A stretch of DNA of 64,000 nucleotides from Paramoeba atlantica (taxonomy: Eukaryota > Discosea), in assembly GCA_977017575.1 (NCBI GenBank), contig CDRNVI010000056.1, positions 310,001 through 374,000 of the forward strand, written 5' to 3'. This document shows, in pieces, positions 19,594 through 30,028 of the stretch. The notes beneath the pieces are model-generated. The model was not told the DNA's origin. It saw only the letters and a program-made list of their open reading frames with translations, and did not search any database. Within the stretch, counting starts at the first letter, position 1, and every line of letters begins with the position of its first letter. The position numbers were made by a program, and so were the translations under genes.

Positions 19594-19646
19594 CTATTAA
19601 CATCGCAGGCTCCTAATAAATTATTAGGAGCCTGCGATGTTAATTG
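19594..19646. repeat. Perfect hairpin
   Basis: Arms ATTAACATCGCAGGCTCCTA and its complement around AATAAATT. It could act as a small foldback insertion; it has no T run like a bacterial terminator. Confidence 0.6.
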
Positions 19647-20106
19647 GAATTGTCTATATAGTTAGAAATATTTTATAACGGCTCAATGTTTGTATTACAT
19701 GTACATTTGTTTTATGGTAGGATTCATCCATTGATTATTCACGATAAAAAATTTGATAAACGAGAAATTTCCCAGTCGTGGGCAGGTGATGAACAATTAT
19801 AGTGGAAATATAAATTAGCCGGATAATTTATGAACTTACTTAATGTATATCGTTTTAAAAATATTCAGCATGTATGTTGCATACAACATATACAGGGGTG
19901 CAAATCAAATGCTGGGGGGGGTCTAAAATTAGCAATGTTTGCGCAATTTTGGAAAATAATAGCGCATTCGAGAGCTCTCGCAGAGATCTATGTTTTGGCG
20001 CTATTATCACGTTAAAAGAAAACAAATTTGAAAAAGATATTTTTTTTAAAGGTTTTTTACCCCCCTAAAAGTTGCAGATTTTTCAATTTTTGCAGTTTTG
20101 TCCGTG

Positions 20107-20122
20107 TTTTTTTGTTTTTCAG
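20107..20122 (+). promoter_or_regulatory. Trans-splice acceptor-like tract before the mariner transposase
   Basis: TTTTTTTGTTTTTCAG lies 9 bases before the ATG at 20132, inside the element. A self-carried acceptor would let the transposase mRNA receive an SL wherever the element lands. Confidence 0.5.
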
Positions 20123-20131
20123 CTCACTATT

Positions 20132-21250
20132 ATGCCGCAAAAGCGATCCCTCTCTAAGCAAAACAGTAAAAGCTTATCTGATAGATCACATGAACCCCCG
20201 GGGCACACAAAATATTCACACAGGATGCTTCTCGTTAAAGATTACGAGAATACAAACTCCTACAGTGCCACTTGCCAAAGACAAGGCGTCCACGACAGCA
20301 CTGTTAAGTTGTGGGTTAAGCGATTAGAGGAAACCGGGGGTGTTGAACGTGCTACGCCTCCTCGCGAACGCACTGTGACAACGCCGGAGCTTCTTGAGGC
20401 ATGCCGCGAAATTATTGACGCGTCCAACGCGACAAGTGCGCGAGGTTGTCCCTCGTGGAGTTTTATTCTTCGACAGGTTAGGAAAAGGGGTTTCTCCCGC
20501 AGCAGGCCGACCCTAGTAAATTTTTTGAAGGACGAAGGGATGATCCAACGATCTTTTTCTAAAGGCCTGTTCTTAACTGAAGTTCACAAGGCCAAGCGAC
20601 TAACATTTGCACTGAAAATGCAGAAGTGGTCCGTCGCACAGCTTCGTCACATTATTTGGTGTGACGAAAAAAAGTTTACTTGTCAACTTGGGCGCGAAAG
20701 CCGTTCTTACATTTGCCGAGCGAGTGACCCCCCCAAGCCACCCCTAAAAGCTGCGCAAAAATGGTTTGGGGGGGATGGAGCAAACGTTTGGATGGGTATA
20801 AGCCTTATTTATGGAGTTTTTTATCACGTCTTTCCCGACAGGGACAGAAATGGGAAAGTTACGATTACTTCAAATGTTTTTAAAGCAGCTATGACAAAAA
20901 GGGGGGGTTTCTTAAGTTACTTGAAGCGTCATAGCGGTACTAGAGTTGCAATGGATAATGCTCCTTGTCACAATGGCACCTTTAAAACCTTTCGAGAAAA
21001 CCAAGTCTTTGTTTTAGACTTTCCCCCAAAATCTCCAGATCTTAACCCTATTGAAAACATTTGGGACATCATGGACACCTTTATTAAAGATGGTACAAAC
21101 CCAGAAAATAGGACTGTTTTGTATTCTATTGAAAAGGCGGTTGATTACATTAAAACAGATGGTCATGAGATGCTCATAAACACTTTAAACAGCATGCCGC
21201 GGCGTTTCGACATAGTAGTAGAAAAAAAAGGGGTAAGTTGTAATTATTGA
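20132..21250 (+). CDS. Tc1/mariner transposase
   Basis: A 372-residue transposase starting MPQKRSLSKQNSK. I place the start at 20132, just after an acceptor-like AG; the frame opens upstream to 20072. An N-terminal HTH region (YSATCQRQGVHDSTVKLWVK) is followed by a second basic HTH (WSFILRQVRKRGFSRSRPT). The catalytic core shows IIWCDEKKF (first D), VAMDNAPCHNG (second D) and SPDLNPIENIWDIM (E). The PPKSPDLNPIE block is the usual signature of IS630/Tc1/mariner. No frameshift or stop. It cuts and pastes its own element at TA sites. Both ends and the gene look whole, so recent activity is plausible. Confidence 0.93.
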   Translation: MPQKRSLSKQNSKSLSDRSHEPPGHTKYSHRMLLVKDYENTNSYSATCQRQGVHDSTVKLWVKRLEETGGVERATPPRERTVTTPELLEACREIIDASNATSARGCPSWSFILRQVRKRGFSRSRPTLVNFLKDEGMIQRSFSKGLFLTEVHKAKRLTFALKMQKWSVAQLRHIIWCDEKKFTCQLGRESRSYICRASDPPKPPLKAAQKWFGGDGANVWMGISLIYGVFYHVFPDRDRNGKVTITSNVFKAAMTKRGGFLSYLKRHSGTRVAMDNAPCHNGTFKTFRENQVFVLDFPPKSPDLNPIENIWDIMDTFIKDGTNPENRTVLYSIEKAVDYIKTDGHEMLINTLNSMPRRFDIVVEKKGVSCNY

Positions 21251-21581
21251 ACGTACAAAATTTTTCTTTCACTTTTTGCATTTTGACGTTTTTTGGCTTC
21301 TCCTCAGTTGACCACCCCCTTACACCCGGGGAAACCGCCTATCCAAATACATAGATCTCTGCGAGAGCTCTCGAATGCGCTATTATTTTCCAAAATTGCG
21401 CAAACATTGCTAATTTTAGACCCCCCCAGCATCTGATTTGCACCCCTGTATACGAACTATCACTGAATTTACTTAGGCATTGATTTTACAATTCTAAATT
21501 ATGTATATTATTTTTTGGATATAGTTTTATCTTCTTGTCTTCTGTTTTCAACGTAGAATCTCCTAAAGTACACAACATACA

Positions 21582-22473
21582 ATGCCGACTTGCTTTTCAC
21601 TCCCTGTTCTAGCCACCGCTGACGAAGCTTAAACACGACTTACATCGAAAACGTCGCCGAGAGGACGAATCTTTGAGCGCAACTCCGAAGAGCACAATCT
21701 CCCTGTCCTCCAAGAAGTACTCCCGTGGTTCTCTCCTCCCTGTCGAGTATGATTTAGAACGCCTGATTCAAAACATTTCTAATCCCCATCCGAGTTGGAA
21801 GAGTAGTACTCCTGCGTGTGAGTGGAGAGGGATTAAATGCAGCGACTCATTTTCCGAAATTCGGTCATCCGAAAATGCATACGAACAACAAGGAACTTTT
21901 CAAGGAACGACACACTACGGGGAGAGCGCTCCGAAACACAAGCGTACTAAGGCCATTCAAATTGTGACTTCCATTGCGTGGGGGCTTTATGAAATAGAAA
22001 TGTCTCATAATCCCGAAGGACCGCTTCGATGGGAATTTCTTCCGTCTACGTTGTTGTGTTTTCGACTCTCCGGTGCCAGACTCTCGGGAAACGTAAACCT
22101 TGGTGTTCTCCCACGAGGTTTGCAAGTCTTTAATGTGTGTAACAATGATTTGGACGGACCCCTCGACTTACCCGCTCTTCCTCCCAGTATACTTCATCTA
22201 GATTTATCCATGAACAGTTTTCGCGGCACCGTAGAATTGACTCGCTTGCCGAGTGCACTTCTGCGATTGTTTTTATCGGAAAACGTTCTATCGGGGGAGG
22301 TCATTTTTTCGTCCTTGCCTCCGCAATTATCTTGTCTCACGGTGGATCAAAATTCCCGTTTGAGTGGAGTCATACATACGCATCAAGTCCCGCAGTCTTT
22401 GAATTACATACGATACTACGAGTCCGAAGTTGTGTTTATCAATGACAACGATTACAAGGGTGACGCCTTGTAA
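21582..22473 (+). pseudogene. LRR subfamily B, copy 3, full LRR domain but frameshifted N-terminus
   Basis: From the ATG at 21582 the frame reads MPTCFSLPVLATADEA and stops, because five bases present in copy B2 (ACCCG) are missing. The second frame is open from 21673 to 22473 (about 266 codons). It carries the basic cluster, N-cap (LLPVEYDLERLIQNISN; CEWRGIKCSD) and about six LRRs (RWEFLPSTLLCFRLSG, LDLPALPPSILHLDLSMNSF and others), ending DYKGDAL. No ATG precedes the cap in that frame. Either a recent pseudogene, or translation starts at an internal ATG. This is the only B copy that keeps its repeats. Confidence 0.75.
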
Positions 22474-23000
22474 TCCATGTGACAACTTTTAAGGGGTTCT
22501 ACTTTTGGTCCTAATCCATTAACGTGTTGTTCCCGACATGTTGTGTCGACTAATTATCCAACGGCTAGCTAGTTGTGTCGACTAATTATCCAACTGTAGC
22601 CTAGAAAAACGTCTTCCCGAAGAGAACCTTGAAAAGTTAAGCTAGTCAACATTCCCCGTCCCGGAACTTTAAACTGGACTGCGGTTTATTCCTTAGTTCC
22701 TGTCAAATACAACATACAGTTTTTTCAGTTGATATTGCTCCCCCTCCCGAGGAATTTTTGATTTTTGATTGGTCGATATTAATGAATTTATTGAAATGTT
22801 GATGTCAAAAGATACGTTAATGTTGAATTCCTGTCGCAGGCTTATAAAAGAGCAGTTCAAAAGGCTTATAAAAGAGCAGTTCATTGATAGGTGGAAAGAA
22901 AATTATTGCTTTTTTGTAGGCGATCCCCCTTATCAAGTCTTACCAAACCTTTCTTTTTCCCCTCCATCCCCTCTCCCCCCAAAAGCAAACAACAGCAATA
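22474..23000. other. Spacer with small tandem repeats
   Basis: Contains a doubled TGTGTCGACTAATTATCCAA (near 22545 and 22575) and a doubled GGCTTATAAAAGAGCAGTTC (near 22840 and 22862). No gene seen. Confidence 0.5.
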
Positions 23001-23328
23001 TCAGTAAGCATCACTTTTTTCAGAATGTTGCACAAGAACATTTTCTTACCTTTTCTTTTTTTACTTCGTTACCCTCTTCTCCCCCATGGGCCTCCTCCTC
23101 ACCAAACTCCGCTCCCTCTTCTCCCGCACCCAGAAACTCGAGATCTGTCTCGTCGGGCTCGAGAACAGCGGCAAGACCACCCTGCTCCGTGTCCTCTCAA
23201 GTGAAAAGGACAGCGGATTCGGAATGGTTGGGTCGAAAAACGGTGGTAGGCAAAATATTTCGAAAATCGGACAAAAATACGAGGCCGGTAGGGGTGACAT
23301 GTCGCAGAACACCACTGTAGTTCAGTAG
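23001..23328 (+). pseudogene. Partial tandem copy 1 of the ARL8-like gene 5' region
   Basis: Carries the upstream acceptor (AG at 23023), pyrimidine leader and first 38 codons of the ARL8-like gene (ATG 23086, through the P-loop GLENSGKTT). At 23198 it leaves the gene and enters a 43-codon tail ending in a TAG. The resulting 80-codon frame is open in all three copies with the same length. Its upstream sequence differs from that of copies 2 and 3, so it is the left end of the array. Confidence 0.8.
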
Positions 23329-23720
23329 GTTACTTAAAACAATGGACTCGAAAAACAACAGCAATGTCCATAAAAAACACTTTTTTCAGCATTTTATACA
23401 CCACTATTTTCTTACCTTTTCCTTTTATCCTTACCCCACCTTTCTTCCTCCCCTCCCTCCCTCCCCTCTTCTCCCCCATGGGCCTCCTCCTCACCAAACT
23501 CCGCTCCCTCTTCTCCCGCACCCAGAAACTCGAGATCTGTCTCGTCGGGCTCGAGAACAGCGGCAAGACCACCCTGCTCCACGTGCTCTCAAGTGAAAAG
23601 GACAGCGGATTCGGAACGGTTGGGTCGAAAAACGGTGGTAGGCAAAAGATTTCGAAAATCGGACAAAAATACGAGGCCGGTAGGGGTGACATGTCGCAGA
23701 ACACCACTGTAGTTCAGTAG
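23329..23720 (+). pseudogene. Partial tandem copy 2 of the ARL8-like gene 5' region
   Basis: A 392-bp unit with acceptor AG at 23389, ATG at 23478, divergence from the gene after GTGCTCTC at 23590, and the same 43-codon tail (SEKDSGFG...NTTVVQ). A few base changes separate it from copy 1, including CACGTG for CGTGTC before the break, as in the full gene. Confidence 0.85.
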
Positions 23721-24112
23721 GTAACTTAGAACAATGGACTCGAAAAACAACAGCAATGTCAATAAAAAACACCTTTTTCAGCACTTTGTCCACCACTATT
23801 TTCTTACCTTTTCCTTTTATCCTTACCCCACCTTTCTTCCTCCCCTCCCTCCCTCCCCTCTTCTCCCCCATGGGCCTCCTCCTCACCAAACTCCGCTCCC
23901 TCTTCTCCCGCACCCAGAAACTCAAGATCCGTCTCGTCGGGCTCGAGAACAGCGGCAAGACCACCCTGCTCCGTGTCCTCTCAAGTGAAAAGGACAGCGG
24001 ATTCGGAATCGTTGGGTCGGAAAACGGTGGTAGGCAAAATATTTCGAAAATCGGACAAAACTACGAGGCCGGTAGGGGTGACATGTCGCAGAACACCACT
24101 GTAGTTCAGTAG
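23721..24112 (+). pseudogene. Partial tandem copy 3 of the ARL8-like gene 5' region
   Basis: A 392-bp unit with acceptor AG at 23781 and ATG at 23870; break at 23982. Same 80-codon frame. Its leader is closest to that of the complete gene at 24254, 384 bp downstream. Confidence 0.85.
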
Positions 24113-24253
24113 GTAACTTAGAACAATGGACTCGAAAAACAACAGCAATGTCCATAAAAAACACCTTTTTCAGCACTTTGTCCACCACTATTTTCTTACC
24201 TTTTCCTTTTATCCTTACCCCACCTTTCTTCCTCCCCTCCCCTCTTCTCCCCC

Positions 24254-24793
24254 ATGGGCCTCCTCCTCACCAAACTCCGCTCCCTCTTCTCCCGCACCCA
24301 GAAACTCGAGATCTGTCTCGTCGGGCTCGAGAACAGCGGCAAGACGACCCTGCTCCACGTGCTCTCGCTGGGGCACGCCGTCGAGACCTTCCCCACCATC
24401 GGGCTCAATGTCAAGATGGTCCACAAGGAGGGGGTGAAGATGAAAGTGTGGGACCTCGGGGGGCAGGAGCGGTTCCGCCCCGAGTGGGTGCGGTACGCCC
24501 ACGGGTGTGACTGCGTGATCTTCTGTGTGGACGCCCACGACAGCGCCCGGCTCGGGGTCGCGCGCCGGGAGCTGCACCGACTGTTGGAGGATCGCCTGCT
24601 CCACGGGGTGCCGCTGCTGATTTGTTTGAATAAAATCGACCTGGAGCCGCATGTGGGGAAGGAGGAGGCGGTGCGGGAGTTGAATTTGGATTACATTACG
24701 GAGAATCCGTGGGTGGTGGCGTCGATTAGTGCTTTGCGGCATACCAATGTGGTGCAGGTGGTGGATTGGTTGGTGAGTCACTCGCATGCGTAG
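24254..24793 (+). CDS. ARL8-like small GTPase
   Basis: An ARF-family GTPase of 179 residues. The P-loop is GLENSGKTT, switch II DLGGQERFRPEW, the guanine-specificity motif NKID and the last box SISA. The N-terminus (MGLLLTKLRSLFSRTQK) is an amphipathic helix, and the C-terminus VVDWLVSHSHA resembles the WL-x-x-HS ending of ARL8. ARL8 proteins recruit kinesin adaptors to lysosomes in other eukaryotes; the role here is inferred. Gly2 is present, so N-myristoylation is possible, although ARL8 is usually acetylated instead. A pyrimidine tract with AG at 24173 lies 80 bases upstream. Three partial copies of this 5' region precede it in tandem. Another ARF-like subfamily is the main alternative. 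Confidence 0.88.
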   Translation: MGLLLTKLRSLFSRTQKLEICLVGLENSGKTTLLHVLSLGHAVETFPTIGLNVKMVHKEGVKMKVWDLGGQERFRPEWVRYAHGCDCVIFCVDAHDSARLGVARRELHRLLEDRLLHGVPLLICLNKIDLEPHVGKEEAVRELNLDYITENPWVVASISALRHTNVVQVVDWLVSHSHA

Positions 24794-25032
24794 GGAAAGA
24801 AACAAACGGGTGATGTTTGGGGGAAAAGAACAGAGGCTTGTTGTTGGGATACCGTAAAAGGTATTCTCTACGTACATGGGTTCTGTTTTCTCCCCATTTT
24901 TTCTATGGTGGTTGCCATCCTTTGAGTGAACGTTGTCACTACACGTTTCTTTGGAAATGGTTTCTTGGTTCCACCTCACCTCTTTTTTTCCTTTAAATTG
25001 ACATTCCTTTTCCTCTTTTTATCCTGTCTGCC

Positions 25033-26100
25033 ATGAAACCCACCCTATCTCGCGCCTTCCCTCGCTTCCCCTCCCCTTCCCCCACCGTCTTTTCCCCCCC
25101 AACAATGCGTCTCCCCTCTCCTCTCACACGCCTTTCCCCTTCCCTCCCCCCCAACCGTTTCTTCCCCGCTCTCTCCTCCCTCCCCTCCACGACCCAACCC
25201 CAACGCCCCTCCCCCACAACCCCCCTCCCCCCAGCCTCCCGACCCCAAATCTTCGTCTCTCCCCCCCGCTTCTTCCCCCACCCCTCCCCCCTCCGACCCA
25301 AACCCTCCCCTCTCTTCACCTCCCCCACCCGAGCCCTCTCCGCCTCCCCCTCTCCCCTTTTCCTCCGTTTCCCCAACACCGAACCCCACCGTGAGCTTCA
25401 AAATATCTATTCCCCCGTGAGTAGTAGCAGCAGCCGTAGCCGTTCTTCTCCGTATGACGACAACAACAACGACCTCCCCCCCCACCTCCGCTCCCACCTC
25501 ACCCGGGTCTACCTCCTACTCGCCTCCGGGGTCCTGGCCTCCGCCCTCGGGGCCGCCCTGATGCTCTTCACCCCGCTGTCGAAAGCCCTCCCCTTCTACC
25601 TCCCCCTGCTCGGGGCCTTTGTCCCGCTTCTCTGGCTCAGCTTCGCCCCCCCCGCGAACCCGAACCTCAAACTCGCGCTGTTCTTTCTCTTCTGCGGGCT
25701 GGAGGGGATGGGGCTGGCCCCGGTCGTGGGGGTCTCCGCGGCCAGCGGGGTGTTGTTCTCTGCGCTGTTTTTAACGTTTGCGGTTTTTGCGGGGTTCAGT
25801 GCGGCCGCGTTCCTGGCCCCCCAGGGAGGGTTGTTAGCGTTCCAGGGCCCGCTGTTTGCGATGCTGCTGGGGTTTGTCGGGTTGTCGTTTCTGCAGCTGG
25901 CTTGGCCGAGCGCGTTTGCGCACTCGTTGTTGCTGTATGGGGGACTGGGGTTGTTTAGCGCGCTGGTGGCGGTGGATACGCAGGCGATGATGGAGAGGGC
26001 ACGGTGTGGGGTGGGGGATGCGGTGCAGGATGCGATGGGGTTGTTTTTGAATATGGTGAATATTTTTGTGAGGTTGAGTCAGATTTTGAGAGGGGATTGA
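25033..26100 (+). CDS. Bax inhibitor-1/TMBIM family membrane protein
   Basis: A 355-residue protein. Residues 1-130 are Pro/Ser-rich low complexity with scattered Arg, possibly a targeting region or a disordered tail. The BI-1 domain starts near LRSHLTRVYLLLASGVLASA and contains about seven hydrophobic segments. It ends with the family signature VDTQAMMERARCGVGDAVQD followed by LFLNMVNIFVRLSQIL. BI-1 proteins sit in the ER or related membranes and modulate calcium leak and cell-death sensitivity in animals and plants; the role in this organism is unknown. The ATG at 25033 is the first after a long pyrimidine tract; a later in-frame Met (25105) is possible. No partial copies lie upstream, unlike three other host genes here. 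Confidence 0.9.
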   Translation: MKPTLSRAFPRFPSPSPTVFSPPTMRLPSPLTRLSPSLPPNRFFPALSSLPSTTQPQRPSPTTPLPPASRPQIFVSPPRFFPHPSPLRPKPSPLFTSPTRALSASPSPLFLRFPNTEPHRELQNIYSPVSSSSSRSRSSPYDDNNNDLPPHLRSHLTRVYLLLASGVLASALGAALMLFTPLSKALPFYLPLLGAFVPLLWLSFAPPANPNLKLALFFLFCGLEGMGLAPVVGVSAASGVLFSALFLTFAVFAGFSAAAFLAPQGGLLAFQGPLFAMLLGFVGLSFLQLAWPSAFAHSLLLYGGLGLFSALVAVDTQAMMERARCGVGDAVQDAMGLFLNMVNIFVRLSQILRGD

Positions 26101-26379
26101 GGGGGGAGGGGGGGTTGTGGTGAATCCATGTGGGGGGATAGTGATTCATGTTAAAAAGGTGGGGATAAGAGAGAAAAAGGGTAAGCGCTTTTGTTGGATA
26201 CTCATGTTTTTTGTCGCTCCCGGCATTTCGTTTTCAGCAGATTGGAGTACATGGGGTGTTGTAAAGTGTGGGATGATTTATAACGCTTCGTGTTGTACAT
26301 TTTGTAGATTGGCTAGCCAACGGATCCGCATTTCACTTTTACGCGAAAGGGTAGGCAAGCCATGTTCTTGTTTTCTTTC

Positions 26380-28930
26380 AGGGGAAAACTTTAAAAACTT
26401 TATTATAGTACTTTTATAGTACTATAAACTTTTAAATACTATATACAAAAAAAGGCGGCAAATGAAAAAAAGGCGGCAAGGTTCTTCGCTAGGGGAACGA
26501 GATCTCTTGAATGCTGCAAAAATTAGAAAAAAAGGATAAAAAAAATGGCATTTGCCAGGCCAGGGGCACACTTCTGTCCATGGGTGTATAAAACCTTATT
26601 TTTTTTTGTTCTCAGAAATGCCAAATAAGCGACGGAACGACGAAAGCCAGGCGGAATTTGTTGCTTCACACTTTGTTAAAATTAGTGATACGAACAATTT
26701 CGAATGCCAAGTCTGCGAAGTAGGCGCGAAAAGAACCTTTTTTTGCGAAAAGGGGATTCGTGTCTCCTACTCCTCGGCACTCACGCACTTGAAAAAAAGT
26801 CATAACCTAAATTTTGAGGAGTGGTTACAAAGCACTCAGCGCCAAAAACGTGTGGAACAAGGATCTTTGGATGCCTTCACCGTGAGACCACAATTATAGG
26901 AATTTGAGCGACTCCTCCTTTGGAAAAGCGATCATGGGGTTAGCAATGCTGCTTTGCAAGACCCAAACCTTAAGTGGCTTCTTACAAAGGGACTGCGCTG
27001 CGTCCCTGGGGAAAGATTAACAACTTACTCATTGATCTGAAGGATAAGTTGCGGTTGGAAATGTGTGCTCACGTGCGTGGCAGTTTTGTTAGCATGGCTA
27101 TGGACTCGGGTACGATTCATGGAAGAACTACGTCTGCCATATGCATTTTGCACGATGGGCAGGCTTTTACATGGAACGTAGTAGAAATGGTGGATGGCTG
27201 TACTGCTAGTGCATATAACGCGCTCCTTGGTACCGTAGTGTCCGAGCTGAAGCAAATGCATGTTACTGTGGTGCACATCGTATCCGGCGCTGGTTCTGCG
27301 ATCAAAAAAGCCGTGCGGGAGTTTACGAAAGCAGGCAACATGATTGGGAGCCTATCCACGGCTCACGCATTGCAATTGGTAATGGAGCAAGTCTTGACTC
27401 TAGGAAAAAAAGATGATATCCTTGAAATAGCTTCTCGTTGTCCTACGTTTCGAGCTCCAGTACCCACCAGGTGGTGGTCCTCGCTAAATGAAGTGCAGCA
27501 AGTAATAAAATGTTCCAACTGGAATGATTACACCCAAAAAGGTATCTTGCAGGAGTGGGACAAACGGTTTGAAATGTACCAGGTCGTGGGTCGGCTGTTA
27601 GAAAGAAACGACTGTACTATTGGCGCTGCGCTCCGACTATGGTTAGCTCTCACAGCCAAAGCAGAAGAAGGCCACAAAGTTCACTTGAATGATCGTCTTA
27701 TTCGCGTGATGTCCGCGCATTTGCTTTGCGGAGTTCTGTCGCCTGCAGTGAAGTGGGGGACAATATCTACTTCGATTAAAAAACGTCTTCATGAGACTTG
27801 TGTGCCACTCGTTCTCTCGCTCAGTTCCGATATGCCAAGTGTGACGCACAGTAGTATTTGGTCCGAATTTAATAGTTGGTTCCTGGATAGTTGTTTATTG
27901 GATGAACGCGCTATGGTTCGCAGTGCTCAAGGAAAAAGTGCTTTCGCCGGATTTTGGGGGAACTTTGTTGTTGTGGACAAAGTGCCTCACTTGGCACATG
28001 CTGCTCAAAAGGTTGCTGTAGCATGCGCCTCTGAAGCTGCGTGTGAACGACTTTTCAGTTCGACGTCTTTTATCCATAGTGATCTGCGGGCTCGCCTGAG
28101 GCAAGACTTGGTTGAAGCAGAATCAGCCATACGATGTCGGGTTAAATCTACGATCGATATATCGAAAGTCGAAACCGGTGAAACTGGGGATAATACTGGC
28201 TGCCCGTTCTTTTCTCTTTTATTTAACGATTGTATGTCCTCAAGCGAAGTTGAACAGATCGAATCACTCTACGACGCAGGAGACATGTGCGCCCACATGG
28301 CCTTGACAAATCGCCCATTTTGCGTACGTCATAACGGCACGACATATTACAATGCCAGAGTTGTTCGCTACGGCAACAATCAATTAAAGGAAATAAAATG
28401 CACAGAAAGTCAATCTTCCAATTCGCGGCAGGTTTCTCTGGTAGTCGCATCCATTTATGGTGATTTCACCGTTGCTTCATATCAGGAATGATCTTATGTT
28501 GAATTCGAAAGATGTTATTGGATTGGAAGATACGATTCATCATGGGCTTTTTTAAACGATACACACGTGGGTTTTTTCCGCCGGTTCTTCCCATTCGCCT
28601 TGTTTTTTCCTTGTTTCCTTGTTTTGTTAAATATACATTGTATGTATTTACATGTTTTGATTTCTTTCCACTTTTTATTGCGCGCTATTTTTTTATAACG
28701 TATTGTCAAACGCATGCTAGACAGAAGCGCAAGTGCTTAATGTGCACTTGTCATAATCACCGCATTTATACACGGGGGGAGAAGAGTAGGAAAATAAATA
28801 AAGTTTTTCAAACACTTTAAAGTATTTATAGTACTATAAATGGCATTTATAGTACTATAATTTTTTTTTGAAATACTATAAACTATATGAACTATAAAAA
28901 ACTATATAAAGTTCTAGGGACCCCTGTTTT
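26380..28930 (+). mobile_element. hAT element, degenerate
   Basis: Flanks of the transposase gene carry TTTATAGTACTATAAA-type repeats on both sides (26400-26430 and 28825-28900), which probably belong to the element ends, although exact termini and target duplication are not clear. Confidence 0.6.
26618..28491 (+). pseudogene. hAT transposase with BED finger
   Basis: Starts at ATG 26618, two bases after an acceptor-like TTTGTTCTCAG. Residues 1-90 hold a BED zinc finger (FECQVCEVGAKRTFFC...HLKKSHN). A TAG at 26897 and a frame change near 27010-27035 separate this from the catalytic part. That part shows VSMAMDSGTIHG (first D), VVHIVSGAGSAIKKAV at the second block, and the hAT dimerisation region VAVACASEAACERLFSSTSF. 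Bridging sequence across the TAG still reads as transposase (ALQDPNLKWLLTKGLR), so the damage is recent. A distinct lineage from the hAT fragment at 13203. Confidence 0.85.
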
Positions 28931-29158
28931 CTTTCTTTGCAGTATGTTCGCACGTTTGAACCTTATAAAGTTTGGAGAAATGCAACGAAACGCATGTGAA
29001 TGCAGCTCAACAAACTTGAAAAACTAAAAAAGAATAATCAAGAGGAATATAGTAAGTGACAAGCTCTTTCATTGTACTCTTCTCAATATCCAAAAGTGTG
29101 TCTCTACTGTGTGGGTTTTTCTTTTCTTTTAATCTTTTTCTGTTGTACCCTTTCCGAA

Positions 29159-30028
29159 ATGGATTCAGCTTCGTTGATGGAGCCTTCTCCCAAGAAACGC
29201 AAGGCAACCCCTCAAGACAGCGCCAATCGGATTCCTTCCAATACTTCAATCGTCTCCTCAACTCTTGGTAAAGTCCGCAGCGCTTCGTTACCCCAAGAAT
29301 ACGAGCTCGCACGATTTGTTCAGGACGTTGAACTAAACAGTGAATTTCAGAAAACCTGGAGCACGCATGTTCCAGCCTGTCAGTGGGCTCATGTTTCCTG
29401 CGAACCTAACACTCATCAGGTAGAAATGCTTTTGTGGGAAGCATTATCACTTTCCGGTACCCTACACTGGAAATATATGCCGACCTCCCTCTCCGTCGTC
29501 GATCTTTCTATCAATGAGTTTAACGGGAAAGTTGCATTCTCGTTATTAGCCCCTGAACTAACAGAAATTTACTTTACTCAGAATCATTTTGAGGGAGGCT
29601 TAAAATTGAAATCATTGCCTGCGTCAACCAAGCACTTTTGCGCCTCTTACAATGCTTTTTCGGGTGGTATTTCTTTGAGCAATCTTCCACAAGAATTGCG
29701 TACTCTGTCATTGGAACGCAATCAACTTACCGGTGAAGTCGATTTTTGTCACCTTCCACGTTATCTGAAATCGCTTGACCTCAGTGGCAATTTGTTTGAG
29801 GGAACACTCGACATAAATCACCTTTCATCTTCGTTGAAAATACTTTTTCTTGGTCTAAATAATTTCAGTGGTCGTGTTGATGTGAACTGTCTTCGCGTGG
29901 AAAAATTGACTGTTGACTCTGCAATCGGCCTTGATGGCCTTGAGCAAAGCAGATACCGTTTGGAAAATTTTATACTTGCAACAACCGGTGCTCCTATGAG
30001 TACACTGCACAGACTTCACAGCAATTAA
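29159..30028 (+). CDS. Leucine-rich repeat protein, stand-alone member
   Basis: A 289-residue paralogue of the LRR cluster. The N-terminus MDSASLMEPSPKKRKATPQD includes a PKKRKA motif that resembles a nuclear localisation signal. The family cap follows (LPQEYELARFVQDVE; CQWAHVSCEPN), then about seven LRRs such as LSGTLHWKYMPTSLSVVDLS and LTGEVDFCHLPRYLKSLDLS. I place the start at 29159, directly after a pyrimidine tract; the frame opens further up to 29072. No signal peptide or membrane helix. Together with the basic clusters in the B genes, this suggests intracellular, perhaps nuclear, proteins. Appears intact. Confidence 0.88.
   Translation: MDSASLMEPSPKKRKATPQDSANRIPSNTSIVSSTLGKVRSASLPQEYELARFVQDVELNSEFQKTWSTHVPACQWAHVSCEPNTHQVEMLLWEALSLSGTLHWKYMPTSLSVVDLSINEFNGKVAFSLLAPELTEIYFTQNHFEGGLKLKSLPASTKHFCASYNAFSGGISLSNLPQELRTLSLERNQLTGEVDFCHLPRYLKSLDLSGNLFEGTLDINHLSSSLKILFLGLNNFSGRVDVNCLRVEKLTVDSAIGLDGLEQSRYRLENFILATTGAPMSTLHRLHSN

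Larger units (their letters stand above)
19893..21448 (+). mobile_element. Tc1/mariner element with long terminal inverted repeats, apparently intact
   Basis: The 1556-bp element is bounded by inverted repeats of about 100 bp (CAGGGGTGCAAATCAAATGC at the left, complement at the right, one or two mismatches) and by a TA duplication at 19891-19892 and 21449-21450. It holds a single uninterrupted transposase gene. It sits in LRR-cluster spacer sequence, which resumes on the other side. Confidence 0.9.
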
